Assembly: GCA_016946835.1 (NCBI GenBank)
Contig: JACVTC010000082.1
Span: 270,001-334,000 of the forward strand
DNA: 64,000 bases
Origin: Neocallimastix lanati (nom. inval.)
Taxonomy: Eukaryota > Neocallimastigomycota > Neocallimastigomycetes > Neocallimastigales > Neocallimastigaceae
Reading direction: 5' to 3'
This document shows positions 1 to 25,615 of the stretch, piece after piece. Under the pieces are notes generated by a model. That model ran no database searches and was not told where the DNA came from. It saw only the letters and a list, made by a program, of their open reading frames with translations. Both the position numbers and the translations under genes were made by a program. How positions within the stretch are numbered: the stretch's first letter is position 1; every line of letters begins with the position of its first letter.

Positions 1-639
1 ACTGAATTCATTTGTAATATATAAAAATTATAAAAATTAAATATTATCAATATTCTTTTTACAACATCTATTTATTTCCATGGCTATTATAGATAATATC
101 ATTATTATTTAATAAGCATTTCTTAAAAATAATTATTAATATTATAATTGTTTATTATTACTTATTATATATTATTAACAATATTATTATTTATTATAAT
201 TAATAATTCCTTTCTTTAAAAATATATTATAATAAATAGTACTAATATCTTTCATCACATAAAAAAAAAGGAGAATTCTATCATATATTCAAATAATATT
301 AGAAATACTAAATCAAAAAGATAAAATATTATATATTTGTTTATTTATTTTGTCAATTTATTATTAAACACGTTTATTTTATTTTTTTATTTTTTTTTTA
401 TTTGTTAATTATTTAATATTTAAATATATAGAATTTATCTACCTCTTTACTTTATGGAATAGTAAAATCAGTTTTAAAAACTTTAAAAAATTTGTAACAA
501 AATTTTGCCTCGGTCATTTTTTTTTTTTTTTTTAATTTATATATATATTATATTTTATTTTATATTATAATTATATAATTAAGTTCTTTATATATGTATT
601 TTTTATTTAAAACTTTATTTTTTTTATATTAAATAATAA

Positions 640-1012
640 ATATCTTCTTATTTATTATTTATTATTTATTATTTATTATTTAATTTTTATTATTTATTAT
701 TTAATTTTTATTATTTATTATTAATTATTTATTATTTATTATTTATTATTTATTATTTATTATTTATTATTTATTATTTATTATTTATTATTTAATTTTT
801 ATTATTTATTATTTAATTTTTATTATTTATTATTAATTATTTATTATTTATTATTTATTATTTATTATTTATTATTTATTATTTATTACTTATTATTTAT
901 TATTTATTATTTATTATTTAATTATTTATTATTTATTATTTATTATTTATTTATTATTTATTATTTATTATTTATTATTTATTATTTATTATTTATTATT
1001 TATTATTGAATA
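640..1012. repeat. TTATTAT heptamer minisatellite
   Basis: About 370 bp of tandem 7-mers (TTATTAT phase variants) with occasional interruptions (TTAATTTT, TTAATTAT, TTACTTAT). The interruption pattern is itself repeated (compare 680-730 with 790-845), which shows block duplication inside the array. Confidence 0.9.
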
Positions 1013-2551
1013 GTGATTTACAAATGATATTTAAACCAATAATAATATAATGATCATATTTATTGAATTATTTTATTAAGAAATAAAATGTGGAGAATAC
1101 AATTAATATAAAAAAATGTCAATAAAATTAATAATAATTTACCTTTTCAAAAATGTATTGTACAAAAAATGTTAAATCTTTTAATAAATATATAATATAC
1201 AATAATTTCATTTTAATCAATATATAAATTATATTTAAAATATTAAATACTTTTAATATTAGTATAAATGAAAAAGTCCAAATAATAAAACAAACAATCT
1301 CAGAATAAAACAACTTAATTTCAAAATAAAACAAGTAATTCCACAGTACAAATGGGATATAAAAAGGAATAAAAATCAATACAGATCATTAATACTTAGA
1401 GTATATTAATAAATATTGGTCAAAACACCATAAGTGTGTTTTATATATTTGATTTGTTAGTTTATAATCGATTTTGTATTATTTTTTTTTTAATTATTAT
1501 TTATTTCTTTTAACTTATTATTTATTTATTGATAATTTGATATTTATTTATTATTCATTGATATTTCCCTCCATAAATGTAATTTATTTATTTGTTTTTT
1601 AAATAATTTTTATTTATTATTTTTTTAAATTTAAATTTTTATTTTAATTATTATTTTTTTTTAATATATAGTTAATAAATATAAATTTTAAATATAATAA
1701 AAATTATAACAATGACATAAATGTTTCTTCATCTAATTAAATATATAAATAATTAAATCTTTGTTTTTTTAATTATACTTTACTTTGAATTATTTTTAAA
1801 AAATAAATAATTATCATATGTAAAAATATTATTACTGATGAAAGAATATATATATATATATATATTTTTTTTTTTCTTATTATATTATATTGATCTAAGT
1901 ATATAAACAATATCGAGAATAATTTTAATATTAAGATGAAAATATAATATTATTAATAAAATATAATATTTTACAATATTTTGTATATTCTATTACAATG
2001 CATATGTCTATACATATTTTTTTATTATATTAAGTTCTTTTTTTACTATTAAAGATAGATATATATAATTTTAATTAAGTCATAATAGTTAAAAATTTTA
2101 AAAACTTTATAATTTACGATATAAATTTATATATATAAATAAAGAATAAATTTAAACTATAATAATTTTATTAGTTTTATTGGATTATTGCAGTAATTGT
2201 AATAAAAAGCTAACAATAAATCCCTATATATTTTTTTTAATATATACTTAAATAATTAATATTATTATTACTTTTTCATTATTCATTGGTAAGTGTTGAT
2301 AAAATATATAAAGTTTTTTTTTTTTTATTAATAATTTGATTTATAACTTAAATTCACATTAATTATTTGAATTTTTTATTATATCTTTTTTTATATTAGT
2401 TTATTTTTAGAATATTAAGAAATTAAGAAATTTGTTTTAGTTTTATTATTATTATTTGCATTAATTAATAGAAAATTTATACAATATTTCAATGAATACT
2501 ATTGTAGATGATTAATAATAAAGAATTTCAATTTTTATTTTATATTATTTT

Positions 2552-2760
2552 ATGTTTATAGTTATTATTTTATATTATTTTATGTTTATAGTTATTATTT
2601 TATTTTTTTACTTATTTATTTTAATTTTTTTCTTTATTAGGAAGCAAAGAGTAATTAGGACGAGAGTATCTCTCTTCTTACTTACGCATAATATTATATT
2701 GTTATTTATTGATTGTCAAATAAAATCGATACAGCAATCTAGATCTTATGCATGATTTAT
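2552..2760. other. Short direct repeat plus higher-complexity island
   Basis: A roughly 30-bp unit (TTTATGTTTATAGTTATTAT core) occurs twice at 2548-2605. It is followed at 2640-2760 by a stretch with clearly higher GC and complexity than its surroundings (for example GGACGAGAGTATCTCTC). One open frame crosses it, but the start lies in the repeat and the protein has no recognisable motif. It may be a gene relic. No tRNA-like cloverleaf was found in it. Confidence 0.3.
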
Positions 2761-3270
2761 TTATTGAAGCTTAACTATATAATAAAAAATAATAATGAAT
2801 TTCTATTTTTTCATAGCTATTCTTATTAAATCAATACTAAAATGAACTTTTTCCTGAATAATAATAATTATAATTTTATAATAAATATGATTATCAATAT
2901 TTATAGATATAATTAAATAGTTAAATGTAAATTAATAATTGTATAATTTGTTGAATATTTATTTATTTATTTATTTATTTATTTATTTTTTGAGTAATTT
3001 TATCACAAATTAACCAATTCATGTACAAAATCAAATAACTATGAACTTTAATGGTAACAAACAAATAATAATTATAATATTGTATTTTTATTTTTAATTT
3101 TTTTTATAATATACAATTAAAATTAACATTTCAATCTTTTCAAAACTATTAATAAATAAATATAAATGTAAATAAATAAATAAATATAAAAGTAAATAAA
3201 TGAATATGAAATAAATATTATATATAAAGTAAATAAAATTATTATTAATATTTGGTCATTCATTTTATAT

Positions 3271-3301
<31 letters not shown>

Positions 3302-4778
3302 TTTTTTATTTCAATATTTTATTGAGATTAAATCATTTTAAATCATTTATTAAAATAATTAAATATATTAATTTAAGTTCCTACATATTGTATAATATAA
3401 ACCAATATATAGTATTTAACTTAAAACTCTATATTATTATTTCATGAAAATAGTTAAAGTATACATTAATAAATGGTATTAATTTATTTTGTAATATAAC
3501 CAAATATAAAAATACTGAACAAAAATTTTTATATTTATTAATAAAATTTTAATATGTAATTCAATTAAAAAATGTTATTCTTCAATATATATAAAAATTA
3601 TAATAAAAAATAATTTAATCGTTTACAATTGTTATTTATTATTTTGTATTATCCCAAATATAAATATAAATAATATATTAATAAATACAACATATTTATT
3701 TTATAATGGTTAATACATTTATTTTATATATTTTGATTTATTTTATCATTAAATAGACAAATAAATAATAAATTTAATGATGAGTATTAATTATAATAAT
3801 TATAAAAATTAAATATTTATATAATAATAAAAAAAGAAAAAAAAGAAAAAATTTTTATATAAATCAAAATTTTCTACTATTTCTGTTTTTTTTTTTTTTT
3901 TTTTTTTTATCTTCAAACGCATATAGTATAATACAATTATTTGTTAAATCTTTATTGTTTATATTCAGGTAATACATTATTTTAAAAGAAAAAAATTAAG
4001 TTAAAAAAAGAAATAAAAAGTAATTGGATGAAGTGAAAAGAACTATTTTTTTTTTATAAGAAAAAAAAAAAAAAAAGGAAATAGTTAAAGGTTTATTGAA
4101 AGAAAAGAAAAAATAAATTATTTATTAAACGGGATATAAACCATAAACAAAGCAAATTTATAGATAATGAAATTAATTTATAAATGATAAAGAGATTAAA
4201 AAAGGAGAAAAACAAATTCAAAAGAATAACAATAAAATATAAAAGAATAAAACATTAGTTGTTTTGTTGTAAACAATAATTGTAAATAAAAAGAAAAAAA
4301 ATATAGATTAATTTGTAATGGACTATAAATCTTAGAATTCGAAAAGATCAATATTATATAATTATAAATAGTTATCATATGAATAATGTTATTATTAATG
4401 AAAATATATATATATATTTAAAAAAAAATAATTCAAAGTGAAGTATAAATAATTATAATTAAAAAAAACGAAAAATAAATTATATAATTGATTTTAAGAT
4501 AATATAAATAATGTAAATAATATAAATAATAATAATAATTATTAAAATGTATATTAATAATATGGAGGAAAAAATAAAAGTAAAAAAGTAAAAAAATAAT
4601 TTTTTATTACAATTAAATTAAAAAAAGTTTGTTTATAATATTTTATTTTTTTATTCACTATTTATTATTTTTTATTCCTGTGTTTGTTAAAATATGTAAT
4701 AAATGAATGAATCATTGATGGCATTTGAATTTACTAATATAAATATATTTATGATATTTGAATATATATAGATAATAA

Positions 4779-6842
<2,064 letters not shown>

Positions 6843-7101
6843 GTTGATTGCTTTGTACAAATTTAGTCAGATAAATGAAATTTTTTTTTTTTTTTTTTCA
6901 AAAAGAAAAATAAAAGTTTAATAATGATGAATATGAATATTTTTATATATTCATTTCTATACAAAAATATATATATATATATTTCAAATAATAATAATAA
7001 AAAAAAAAAAAAAAGAAGACGAGGAATACATTATTTTATATATGTTCCTTTTTTTTTTTTTTTTTTTGAGATTTTAAAATAAAAATTTTCTTTTTGAATA
7101 C

Positions 7102-7138
<37 letters not shown>

Positions 7139-7768
7139 TTAATAACAGAAAAGCACACACACAAATTTAAAATAATTACAAAAAAAAAAAAAAAAGTAAA
7201 ATAAATTAAACAATAAAGAAAAAAATTGTATTATCAAAAGACAAACGTTAAAATTTATATTAAAAAAAAAAAGCAAAACAAAAAAGCAAAAAAACAAAAA
7301 AACAAAAAAACAAAAACAAAAACAAAAAACAAAAAAACAAAAAAATTCATATATTAAAAAAAAAAGTCATAGCTAATAATATATATAATAAATAATACTT
7401 TTTATTATTTTTGCAAAAAAAAGAAATTTTAAAAAGTATTTTATTCATGGAAATATTTATCAGTTTAAAAATATACATAAAAATAATAATAATAAAATAA
7501 TAAAATAATAAAATAAATAAATAAATAAAAAATATATATATATATATATATACGTATTCTTTTATTTTATTACTGATTTCATTTTTATTTTAATTGTGTA
7601 AAGTATTTTAAATTTAAATTTATAAATAGAGAAAGTGTTTTGGAGAAAGATTGTTGAAATTAATTTATTATGATATGATATAAATATGTATGGATTATTT
7701 ATATAGTTGTTGAAAGTTACCATTATAAATTTAATAAATAATTATAATAGTAATATATATATATATAT

Positions 7769-7802
<34 letters not shown>

Positions 7803-8024
7803 AAATATTTAAATATTTATAGATTAATCTTTTATTTTTATTATTATTATTTTTATATTAAAATTTTAAAAATGTTTAAATTTGTTCAGTAATAAAAAAA
7901 AAAAAGAAAAAATATAGTAAAGAATTAATTCTAAAGAGATAGTTAAGATTTGAGGTTAGATCTATATCTTCAATTTAAATTTAATTGCCATCGATAGGAA
8001 TTGTATATGATTGGATTTGTTAAA

Positions 8025-8055
<31 letters not shown>

Positions 8056-8096
8056 GTTAATTAAGAGTGTTTCATACATGTGTTAATTTTAATTTT

Positions 8097-8149
<53 letters not shown>

Positions 8150-8168
8150 AAAAACTTAGAATTAGATA

Positions 8169-8255
<87 letters not shown>

Positions 8256-8315
8256 ATGAAAATAATTTATAATATGTAGAAAAATTCAAAATTCAAAATA
8301 CAAAATACAATATTC

Positions 8316-8347
<32 letters not shown>

Positions 8348-8475
8348 ATATCGAAAAATTTATGGTAATAATCATTAAATACTGTAAAAAATTTTATATA
8401 TTCAAAATAAAAAAAAAAAAAAAAGTTTATACTTAAAAACACATTTGTTATTAATAATTATAAATATTATAAATA

Positions 8476-8509
<34 letters not shown>

Positions 8510-8772
8510 TTATTTTTTTTTTATTAATCCTTATTATATTATTTTATTTATTAATATTAATATTAATATATTTAATAATAATATCTATCTATATATTTTT
8601 TTAAATAATTTTTTTTTTTTTTTTTTATAATATTATTGTCATTTTTATTTTTACTTTTATATTTATATATTATTTAATTATATATTTATATATTTATTTT
8701 TCTTTCTCTCTTTTTCTCCTTCTCCCATTTTTTTTTCTTTCCTTCTTTCCTTCTTTTTTTTTTTTTTATTTA

Positions 8773-8809
<37 letters not shown>

Positions 8810-8857
8810 TTTTTTCTTTCTTTTTTCTTTTTTTTTTTTTTTCTTTCTCTTTAAAAA
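6843..8857. other. Intergenic region between GFA1 and the ARM-SPRY gene
   Basis: This is the convergent interval between the 3' end of GFA1 and the 3' end of the minus-strand ARM-SPRY gene. It consists of poly-A/poly-T runs, an (A4-7C)n stretch near 7270-7345, TATA runs and simple arrays. Open frames here are homopolymer artefacts (poly-Phe or LFIY repeats). No gene is supported. Confidence 0.75.
8101..8257. repeat. Poly-A tract and AAAT tetranucleotide array
   Basis: An uninterrupted run of 47 A (8101-8147) is followed after a short spacer by about 22 tandem AAAT units (8170-8257). This is a simple sequence repeat; the LFIYLFIY reading on the minus strand is an artefact. Confidence 0.95.
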
Positions 8858-18732
<9,875 letters not shown>

Positions 18733-19980
18733 TTTAATTATAATTTATAATACATCAATTTGGTATTTATATTATTACTCAAAATTACTATTTTTCTATT
18801 TTTTTTTTTTATAGAAAAAGGTGAATAAGTTGATATTTATGTTTTAAATATAATATATAATTTACAATTTATGAAATAAATGTTGACATGTTATCAAAAT
18901 GAATTTTATTACAAATATTACTATTATTAATTTATTTTTTGTTACAAAATTTTATAATTAAGTTGAATATATATATATGAATATAAATAAATAATTTTTT
19001 TTTACTATTTTTTTTCTTATGATATATATAATTTATTTTATTTTATTTTATTTGATATGCTTTTTTCTTTTTTATTATTAATGTTGAAATTATTTAAATT
19101 ATTAACGATATATGAAAAATGGGGGGTAATATTTGGTAGAATTTGAAATATAAAATATGAAAATAATTTATGTATTTATGAATTTATGAATATTTTTAAT
19201 TTACATAATAAATAATTTACTTTTATTTTTATTATATTATTTTTTTTTTAATTAAAATGTGGAATTATAAAAGAGTAAAGAAAAAAAAAAAATAATTAAT
19301 AGAAAATTTATAATTAAGTTTCTATTAATGATATTAATACAATTCTTTTTTTTTTTTGTATTAATACATTAATAATGATAAATTTATAACAAATAAATTA
19401 TTATAATAATAATAATAATAATATAATAATATTTAATAAAAAATATTAAAATATATATTAAATATTAAAGTATTAAAATATAGAATATTAAAATTTAAAA
19501 TAATTTTAATACTTATTAAAAAATCTTTTTGTTTAATATTTAAAGTTTTCAATTGATGAATTTAATTAAAAATTAAAGTTTACGTTAGTAAAATTTATAA
19601 AATAAAAAAAGAAAAAATAAGTAAATATATATTAAAATTGATTTAAAATATTTAAACTAAAAAAGAAGATATAATTAAGATATCACATAAATAATTTATT
19701 ACATTGCTTTTATTTTTCTTCATTGTATTAATATACAAAGAATTTATTGTTAAGTAATAATAAACTAATTTACTAATATATATATGTCATTACTAAGTGA
19801 AATTTAGTATTATAAAAAACAATAATTTTTTTAATATTTAAGTCTTACGCATAAATTTATAAAATTATAATAAATTAAAATTACTTATAATTTGCATTGA
19901 ATAAAATTATATTATTTAAATTTAAATATAAAATTGATATTTCACTTATTTAATGTTATTGATATATAATTTGCTTTTAT

Positions 19981-20110
19981 TTTTTTTATATTTTTTATTT
20001 TTTATTTTTTATTTTTTATTTTTTATTTTTTATTTTTTATTTTTTATTTTTTATTTTTTATTTTTTATTTTTTATTTTTTATTTTTTATTTTTTATTTTT
20101 TATTTTTTAT
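19981..20110. repeat. TTTTTTA heptamer array
   Basis: About 18 tandem copies of a 7-mer (six T and one A) run without interruption after an initial variant. The repeated LFFIFYF reading is an artefact of the array. Confidence 0.93.
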
Positions 20111-20982
20111 TATAAATAAAGTATATATAAAAAATGAATAATTTCTTCTTTTATATAATTTATTCCGATTATATTGTAATAGCCAAATAATAAATAAAAA
20201 TATATATAATTTCATATAATAGATTTTTTTTTATTATCGGCATGAATATTACATTAAATATTCTACAATTTAAAATAATAAATTGTCTACATTAAAATAA
20301 TATTTTAAAATTAATAAATATGTTAATATTTTATTTAAAAAAGTTTTCTTTAATACTCTAAATTTCAAATAATTTTTAGTATTAATGTTGAAATAATAAA
20401 CTCAAAGTTTTAACGCTTAAAGTTTAAATTATAAAATGCTTTAGAAATTAAATGTAATATCATACATTATATTTAATAATTATTGATAAAAGTTCATAAA
20501 TTGATATTAATAAACCATAATATTTATAATTATAATATATTTATAAATCAAAATACTTTTTAATAATAAGATTTAATAGTTTTTACATAAAAAGAATATT
20601 ATTATTAAATAAAATATGAAGCTTTTACCATTAAAATTTAATAGTTTGTAACTGACATATAATGAAAGTAATTATAATATCAAATATTTTATTATAATAA
20701 TTTTATATTTAATTATAATTTTATAAGGTCTGATGATAAATAATAAATTGTTCCCTTAACAATACTTTATTCTATGTTCCTACTGAAATTTATATTTAAT
20801 TTTAAAATTGATGATTTTAAACTGTTTTTTGTTATATATATATATATATATTAAATGTTTTTTATTAGTAATAATTAAGAAAAAAAAACTGTAAAATAAA
20901 TAATAATAGTAATGATATAATAAGAGCATATAAGTGATATTATTTTATATTTCTAATGCTTATTAAATAGATATAATATATA

Positions 20983-21172
<190 letters not shown>

Positions 21173-21774
21173 TAATAATTTTTGTTTTTATTATTAAGTA
21201 AAATATTTTAAAAAATATTATTAATAAAATTTACATATATTTTAATAGTTACTTTATTATTATTATTATTATAGGATTATTTAATTATTAATCATATCAT
21301 GAACAATATCTATAATATATCAATGCTATAAGAAAGTAATAATAATAATATAAATATAAGTTTTTAACAAATGGTAATTATTAATTAAAAATAAAAAAAA
21401 ATAAAATAAGAAATAAAAAAGATATAATTTTTTAAATATAGATTTTTAATTAAATGTATACTAAATTAAATTTTTATTCATTATATATTCTAATTTAATA
21501 TAATTACCCTTTGTACTTTTAACTTAATGATTAATAAAAAAAGGTAAAATAATGAAAATAAATAATAAATATACTTAATTATAATTAAAAAAAAAAAAAG
21601 ATTAATATTAATAGTAGTGATTAAATCCTGATTATAAAATTAATCAATTATCATTTTTTATTTATTTATTTATTTATTTTATTATTATTATTATTATTTT
21701 TTATTATATTAAAAATTATATTAATATAAAACTATTATTGTTTAAAATATTAATTATTAATAGTTATTTTGAAT

Positions 21775-22245
21775 ATTTTGTTCCATTTCTTTTGGTTTAA
21801 TAGTTGATAAGTATCTTTCAACAAAATTTCCTTTTTAATTAACTAAAATAATGGAGAAATTTAATTTTATATCTCTTATTTTTTTAAAAGTGATACTGAG
21901 AGCTTTAACTTTTTTCATAGCTGATTTATTTTAGTACTATTATTTTAATCTTTTTGAATTTGTTCTTTTAATATTTATATAATGGTGAAGAATCAAAAGT
22001 GGAATCATATTTAAAGTATAAAATTGATGAATTATGAATTATATTATCATGACCAAATTGACTTCAAGGAAAAAATATAAAATTTCTAATTTCTTATCAT
22101 GATATCTTTTTTTTAAATTTATATATTAAGGAGTAAAACTATAACCAATAGTAGAATTAACAATGATTGATACTTTTCTAGATATTCAACTATATCGAAA
22201 TCTTCACTTTATCTATTTTGAACTTTAATATCATGTTTATCTATT
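21775..22245 (-). pseudogene. Decayed glutathione peroxidase copy
   Basis: The minus strand aligns through its whole length with the intact glutathione peroxidase genes at 28-41 kb. It has recognisable equivalents of the C-terminal GRYSPT region (around 21790), the TTTDQF/YLKE region (around 21960-22010), PCNQFG (around 22050), the NTATGCGF catalytic region (around 22130-22165) and the N-terminal IYDIKV region (around 22225). The start codon is lost, frameshifts and stops are spread throughout, and the catalytic Cys codon TGC is now TAT (Tyr). Many differences from the live copies are GC-to-AT transitions. This shows that the peroxidase family once extended, or was dispersed, at least 6 kb further left than the intact array. 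Confidence 0.88.
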
Positions 22246-23274
22246 ATATATATTAATTTTAAAAGTAATGGGTTTTATATTTTTTCTTTAATAGCTATAA
22301 TAATAATTATAATTTTTTTAATATTAAAATTTTTTAATAATGATTTATATATATATATTTGTTCTAAATTAATCGAATTATAGGATAAAATTTAAATTTT
22401 ATTCATTATTAATAGTATTATTTACAAATATAATAATGTTTTCTTTTAAAATTATTTTTTGTTTTGTATAAATCTTGTTAATTATTATATAAAATATTAA
22501 AAAAAAGATTTAAAGGCTATTTTTTATGTTATAAAAAAAATATTAATTTATTAACATAAAAAATAATATAGTTTATTTTCTCTAAACTTTGAAGAATAAA
22601 AAATAATAAATGAAGTATATATAAATATTAAATAAATAGGTATAATAATTTTCAAAGGTAACGTCACACCAAAATTTATAACTTCTAATATTTTTATATT
22701 TATTTTTTGTTAAAAAAAATAAATATTAAATGAAATATGTTGATTAATAAAATTATTATAATTAATATTTGTATTAAATATTTTATTTTATATTAAAACC
22801 GAAAAAATATAAATTAATAAAAAAGTGAAATATAAATAAATAAAAAAATGAAAAAAAATTTAATTAATTTAAATATTATAAATTGTAAATTGATAAATAA
22901 TATTTAGTATTGTTAAAGTTTACCAATAAAAAAAAAACTAATTAAATAAATAATTAAATAATTAAATAACTTTATAATATGAAGAAACAATTTTCTATAT
23001 TTATATTTTCATAAAATGTTTAAATTTAAAAAACAAATAATAATTAATAATTAATAATAATGGATAAGTAATTATAATAATAATATAAGTAAATATAATG
23101 GTATTTTTAATATGAAGTTTAATCATTTTGAATGAAACCATTTTTATATTTTATTAAAAACCATTCATTGTTAAATTATAATAAATAAAATAATGATGAA
23201 ACATAAAAATTGAAAACATATAAAATATTTATATATTTATAAAATAAAAATAAAGATAAAAAATAAATTTATAA
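22246..23274. other. Intergenic AT-rich region
   Basis: No gene is supported. The left part is the former upstream region of the decayed peroxidase. The rest is A/T-rich with short TAAT and AAAT runs. Confidence 0.65.
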
Positions 23275-23583
23275 TTTTATCTACCAATTCAACAATATTC
23301 ATTCCTAATTCTCAATTACATCTTTAATAATAGGAAACAAGTCATCCCTAAAAAATTTGCTATAAATGCTTTAATAGAATTATTAAATAATTATGTTATA
23401 TTAACCTATAAATCCAAAGAAAACAAATTACGTTTTGATCTTCTTGAAAGAGATATAGAAGATTTTGAAGATATGGAAGAATGGATAGAAGATTATAATG
23501 AAATATTTTATGGTACAATTTCGTCAACATCGAATGATGAATTTAATAAAATTTTTCAAATAGAATATAAATATATTAATTAA
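23275..23583 (+). pseudogene. Fragment of an unrecognised acidic protein
   Basis: An open frame of 102 codons without an ATG near its start ends at TAA 23581-23583. Codons have normal composition (Lys, Glu, Asp, Arg mixed), unlike random AT DNA: KKFAINALIELLNNYVILTY followed by an acidic stretch DIEDFEDMEEWIEDYNEIF. It is probably a 5'-truncated gene remnant or an exon whose other parts are lost. It could belong with the broken secreted-protein gene just downstream, but nothing proves this. No family was recognised. Confidence 0.45.
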
Positions 23584-23670
23584 TTATGACCAAATTACTT
23601 AACCTTATTTTAACACAAGAATTCATATATTATTATTTAAAAAATAATAATATTAATTATAATAATATTA

Positions 23671-23780
23671 TTTAATAAAATGAACTTTTTTTTATTATTT
23701 TTTTTATTACAAAACTTATAATAAAGTTAATAAAATGAACTTTTTTTTTATTATTTTTTTATTACAAAACTTAATAAAAT
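23671..23780. repeat. Direct repeat, about 50 bp, two copies
   Basis: The sequence AATAAAATGAACTTTTTTTT...ATTACAAAACTTA occurs twice back-to-back (about 23674-23720 and 23731-23774), just upstream of the broken secreted-protein gene. Confidence 0.75.
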
Positions 23781-23786
23781 AGTATT

Positions 23787-24084
23787 ATGAAAGTCTTATC
23801 TTTACAATTTGCATTTTCTTTGCTAATTGTGTTTTAGTAAAAGAATCAAGAGTAATTTGTTGGTACAATTATAATTGGGTATCTAAAGTTTATTATTCGG
23901 CTTATTTCGATAATGAAGACAATGTTTTCTACGCTATGACATTTGAAGAATATGTAAAAGTATTAAGACCCACTTGGTACGGAGTTTCTTGGTGTGATAA
24001 TAGTACAATGGCTATAAATATTGGTATTTATTAAGATATTTCTAGTAATCAAAATAAATTAAGAAAAAGAAGACTTGAAAATTC

Positions 24085-24129
<45 letters not shown>

Positions 24130-25236
24130 GAATAATAATCTTTATATTGATGAAGATACAATTACTAATGGTCTTTATTTAAGAGGTAATGATACTATAA
24201 GTGATTTTGAAAATTAAACAACTATTTATATCAATAAAATTTATGATAAATTTAAAAATATTATATAAAAATGTATTCCATTAGCTAGTGCAAATATTAT
24301 TAATTATTGGTGCTGATTTTCGTACACCTAATTCTAGATATATTACGGATGTTATAGTTAATTTACCAGATTCTTTAGAATCTGTCATTAATAATAATTC
24401 TAAAGGTTTTACTGAATGTACTGCAGTAAATAATTGTGAAGGTTGTATTGTTTTATGTAATGCTTTTATCTCAGTTACAAAAGAAAATCAAATTTCTATT
24501 ATGATCTCTAAAAGTTTCAACGCCCACAATAGGTAATATTGAAAGTAATACTGATACTTTAACGAAAGAAATTTTTAGTACAAATGAAGTAGCATCTTCT
24601 TTAACAGATGGTAATATTATTACACATTCCAACTCTAATACAGATACTAGTTCTTTAGAAGTAGCAGTTACATCAGCTCATTCTAATTCTACAAGTGAAT
24701 CTTCAAATAATGGATTTACTTTTAATACCAAATATTTAGAAGCAATTATTCATGGAGTAAGGGAAGATGATAAACATGCTTATAATTAATACTATAGGAT
24801 GGAGTGATGAAAATAATTGGAACAGATGTATAAAGAGCATTCAGATACTAATTAGTATAGTTATTTAAGTAAAGATAATTATGATTATCATGATAATCAA
24901 TATGAAGAAGTAAATGGAATTCCTTATATAGATAAAAGATGCTTCGTATGATATTAAGGATAAAAAGGATAGTAAATATAAAAAATTTGTATTAGTTAAT
25001 AATGAAGATGGTAATATTAATTTATATAGTAATCAAACACATTTAGGAAAAAAGAACATTTTTCCTTGTTCACCTTGCTCCAATTATAGTTGAATTTGCA
25101 ATTCAACAAGGTGCTAGATTTCTTATAGAACAAGGAATTTTAAACACATAGGAAAATATATTTATAAACAAGCTGCTAAAAAACTAGTTAAAAAAATTAT
25201 TAAAAATGATGCAAAAAATATAGCTAAAGAAACAGG

Positions 25237-25268
<32 letters not shown>

Positions 25269-25615
25269 AGAAATAGATCAACAAAAATTGATACAGCATC
25301 TCTAGTAGGTCAAATTACAATTTCAAGAGCACAATTGGTAGATGATGGAAAAATGGATTGAAATATGACTATATCAAAGAATGGAAAGAAAAAAATTATG
25401 ATCTTACTAAAGAATGGAATGAAAAGAATTATAATCTTACCAGAGATTGGAATGAAAATAATCGAAATGTAACGGAAGTATGGAATTGGAAAAATTATTA
25501 TCAAAATGATTACTGGAATGGAAAAAAAATTATACTATTTGACAGAATAAAATTAAATAACAGACGCATAAATAATAACATCAAGGATAAAATATTACTA
25601 TTAATGTATTAAATT
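23787..25615 (+). pseudogene. Broken secreted repeat-protein gene
   Basis: The ATG at 23787 opens a signal-peptide-like stretch (MKVL, then in a shifted frame FTICIFFANCVLV). Normal coding composition follows, scattered over all three frames: an ectodomain with several Cys (for example VICWYNYNW, NNCEGCIVLCNAF), an N-rich linker, and a Ser/Thr-rich part (NTDTSSLEVAVTSAHSNSTS). After that come a hydrophobic helix (APIIVEFAIQQGARFLIEQG), a Lys-rich part interrupted by a poly-A run at 25240, and about five 11-residue repeats ending near 25530. At least five frameshifts are needed to follow it, and several in-frame TAA/TAG stops fall where Gln would fit. I call it a pseudogene of an unrecognised secreted or surface protein. 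Introns could explain some breaks but not most, because no GT..AG pairs with the usual donor fit them. Confidence 0.7.

Noticed and set aside
640-1012. Possible CRISPR-like array
   Set aside because: The units are 7-bp simple repeats with no unique spacers of regular length, in a eukaryotic context.
1128-1379. 83-residue minus-strand open frame, rich in F, I, Y and L
   Set aside because: Its composition is that of random A/T DNA, without domain, neighbour or start context.
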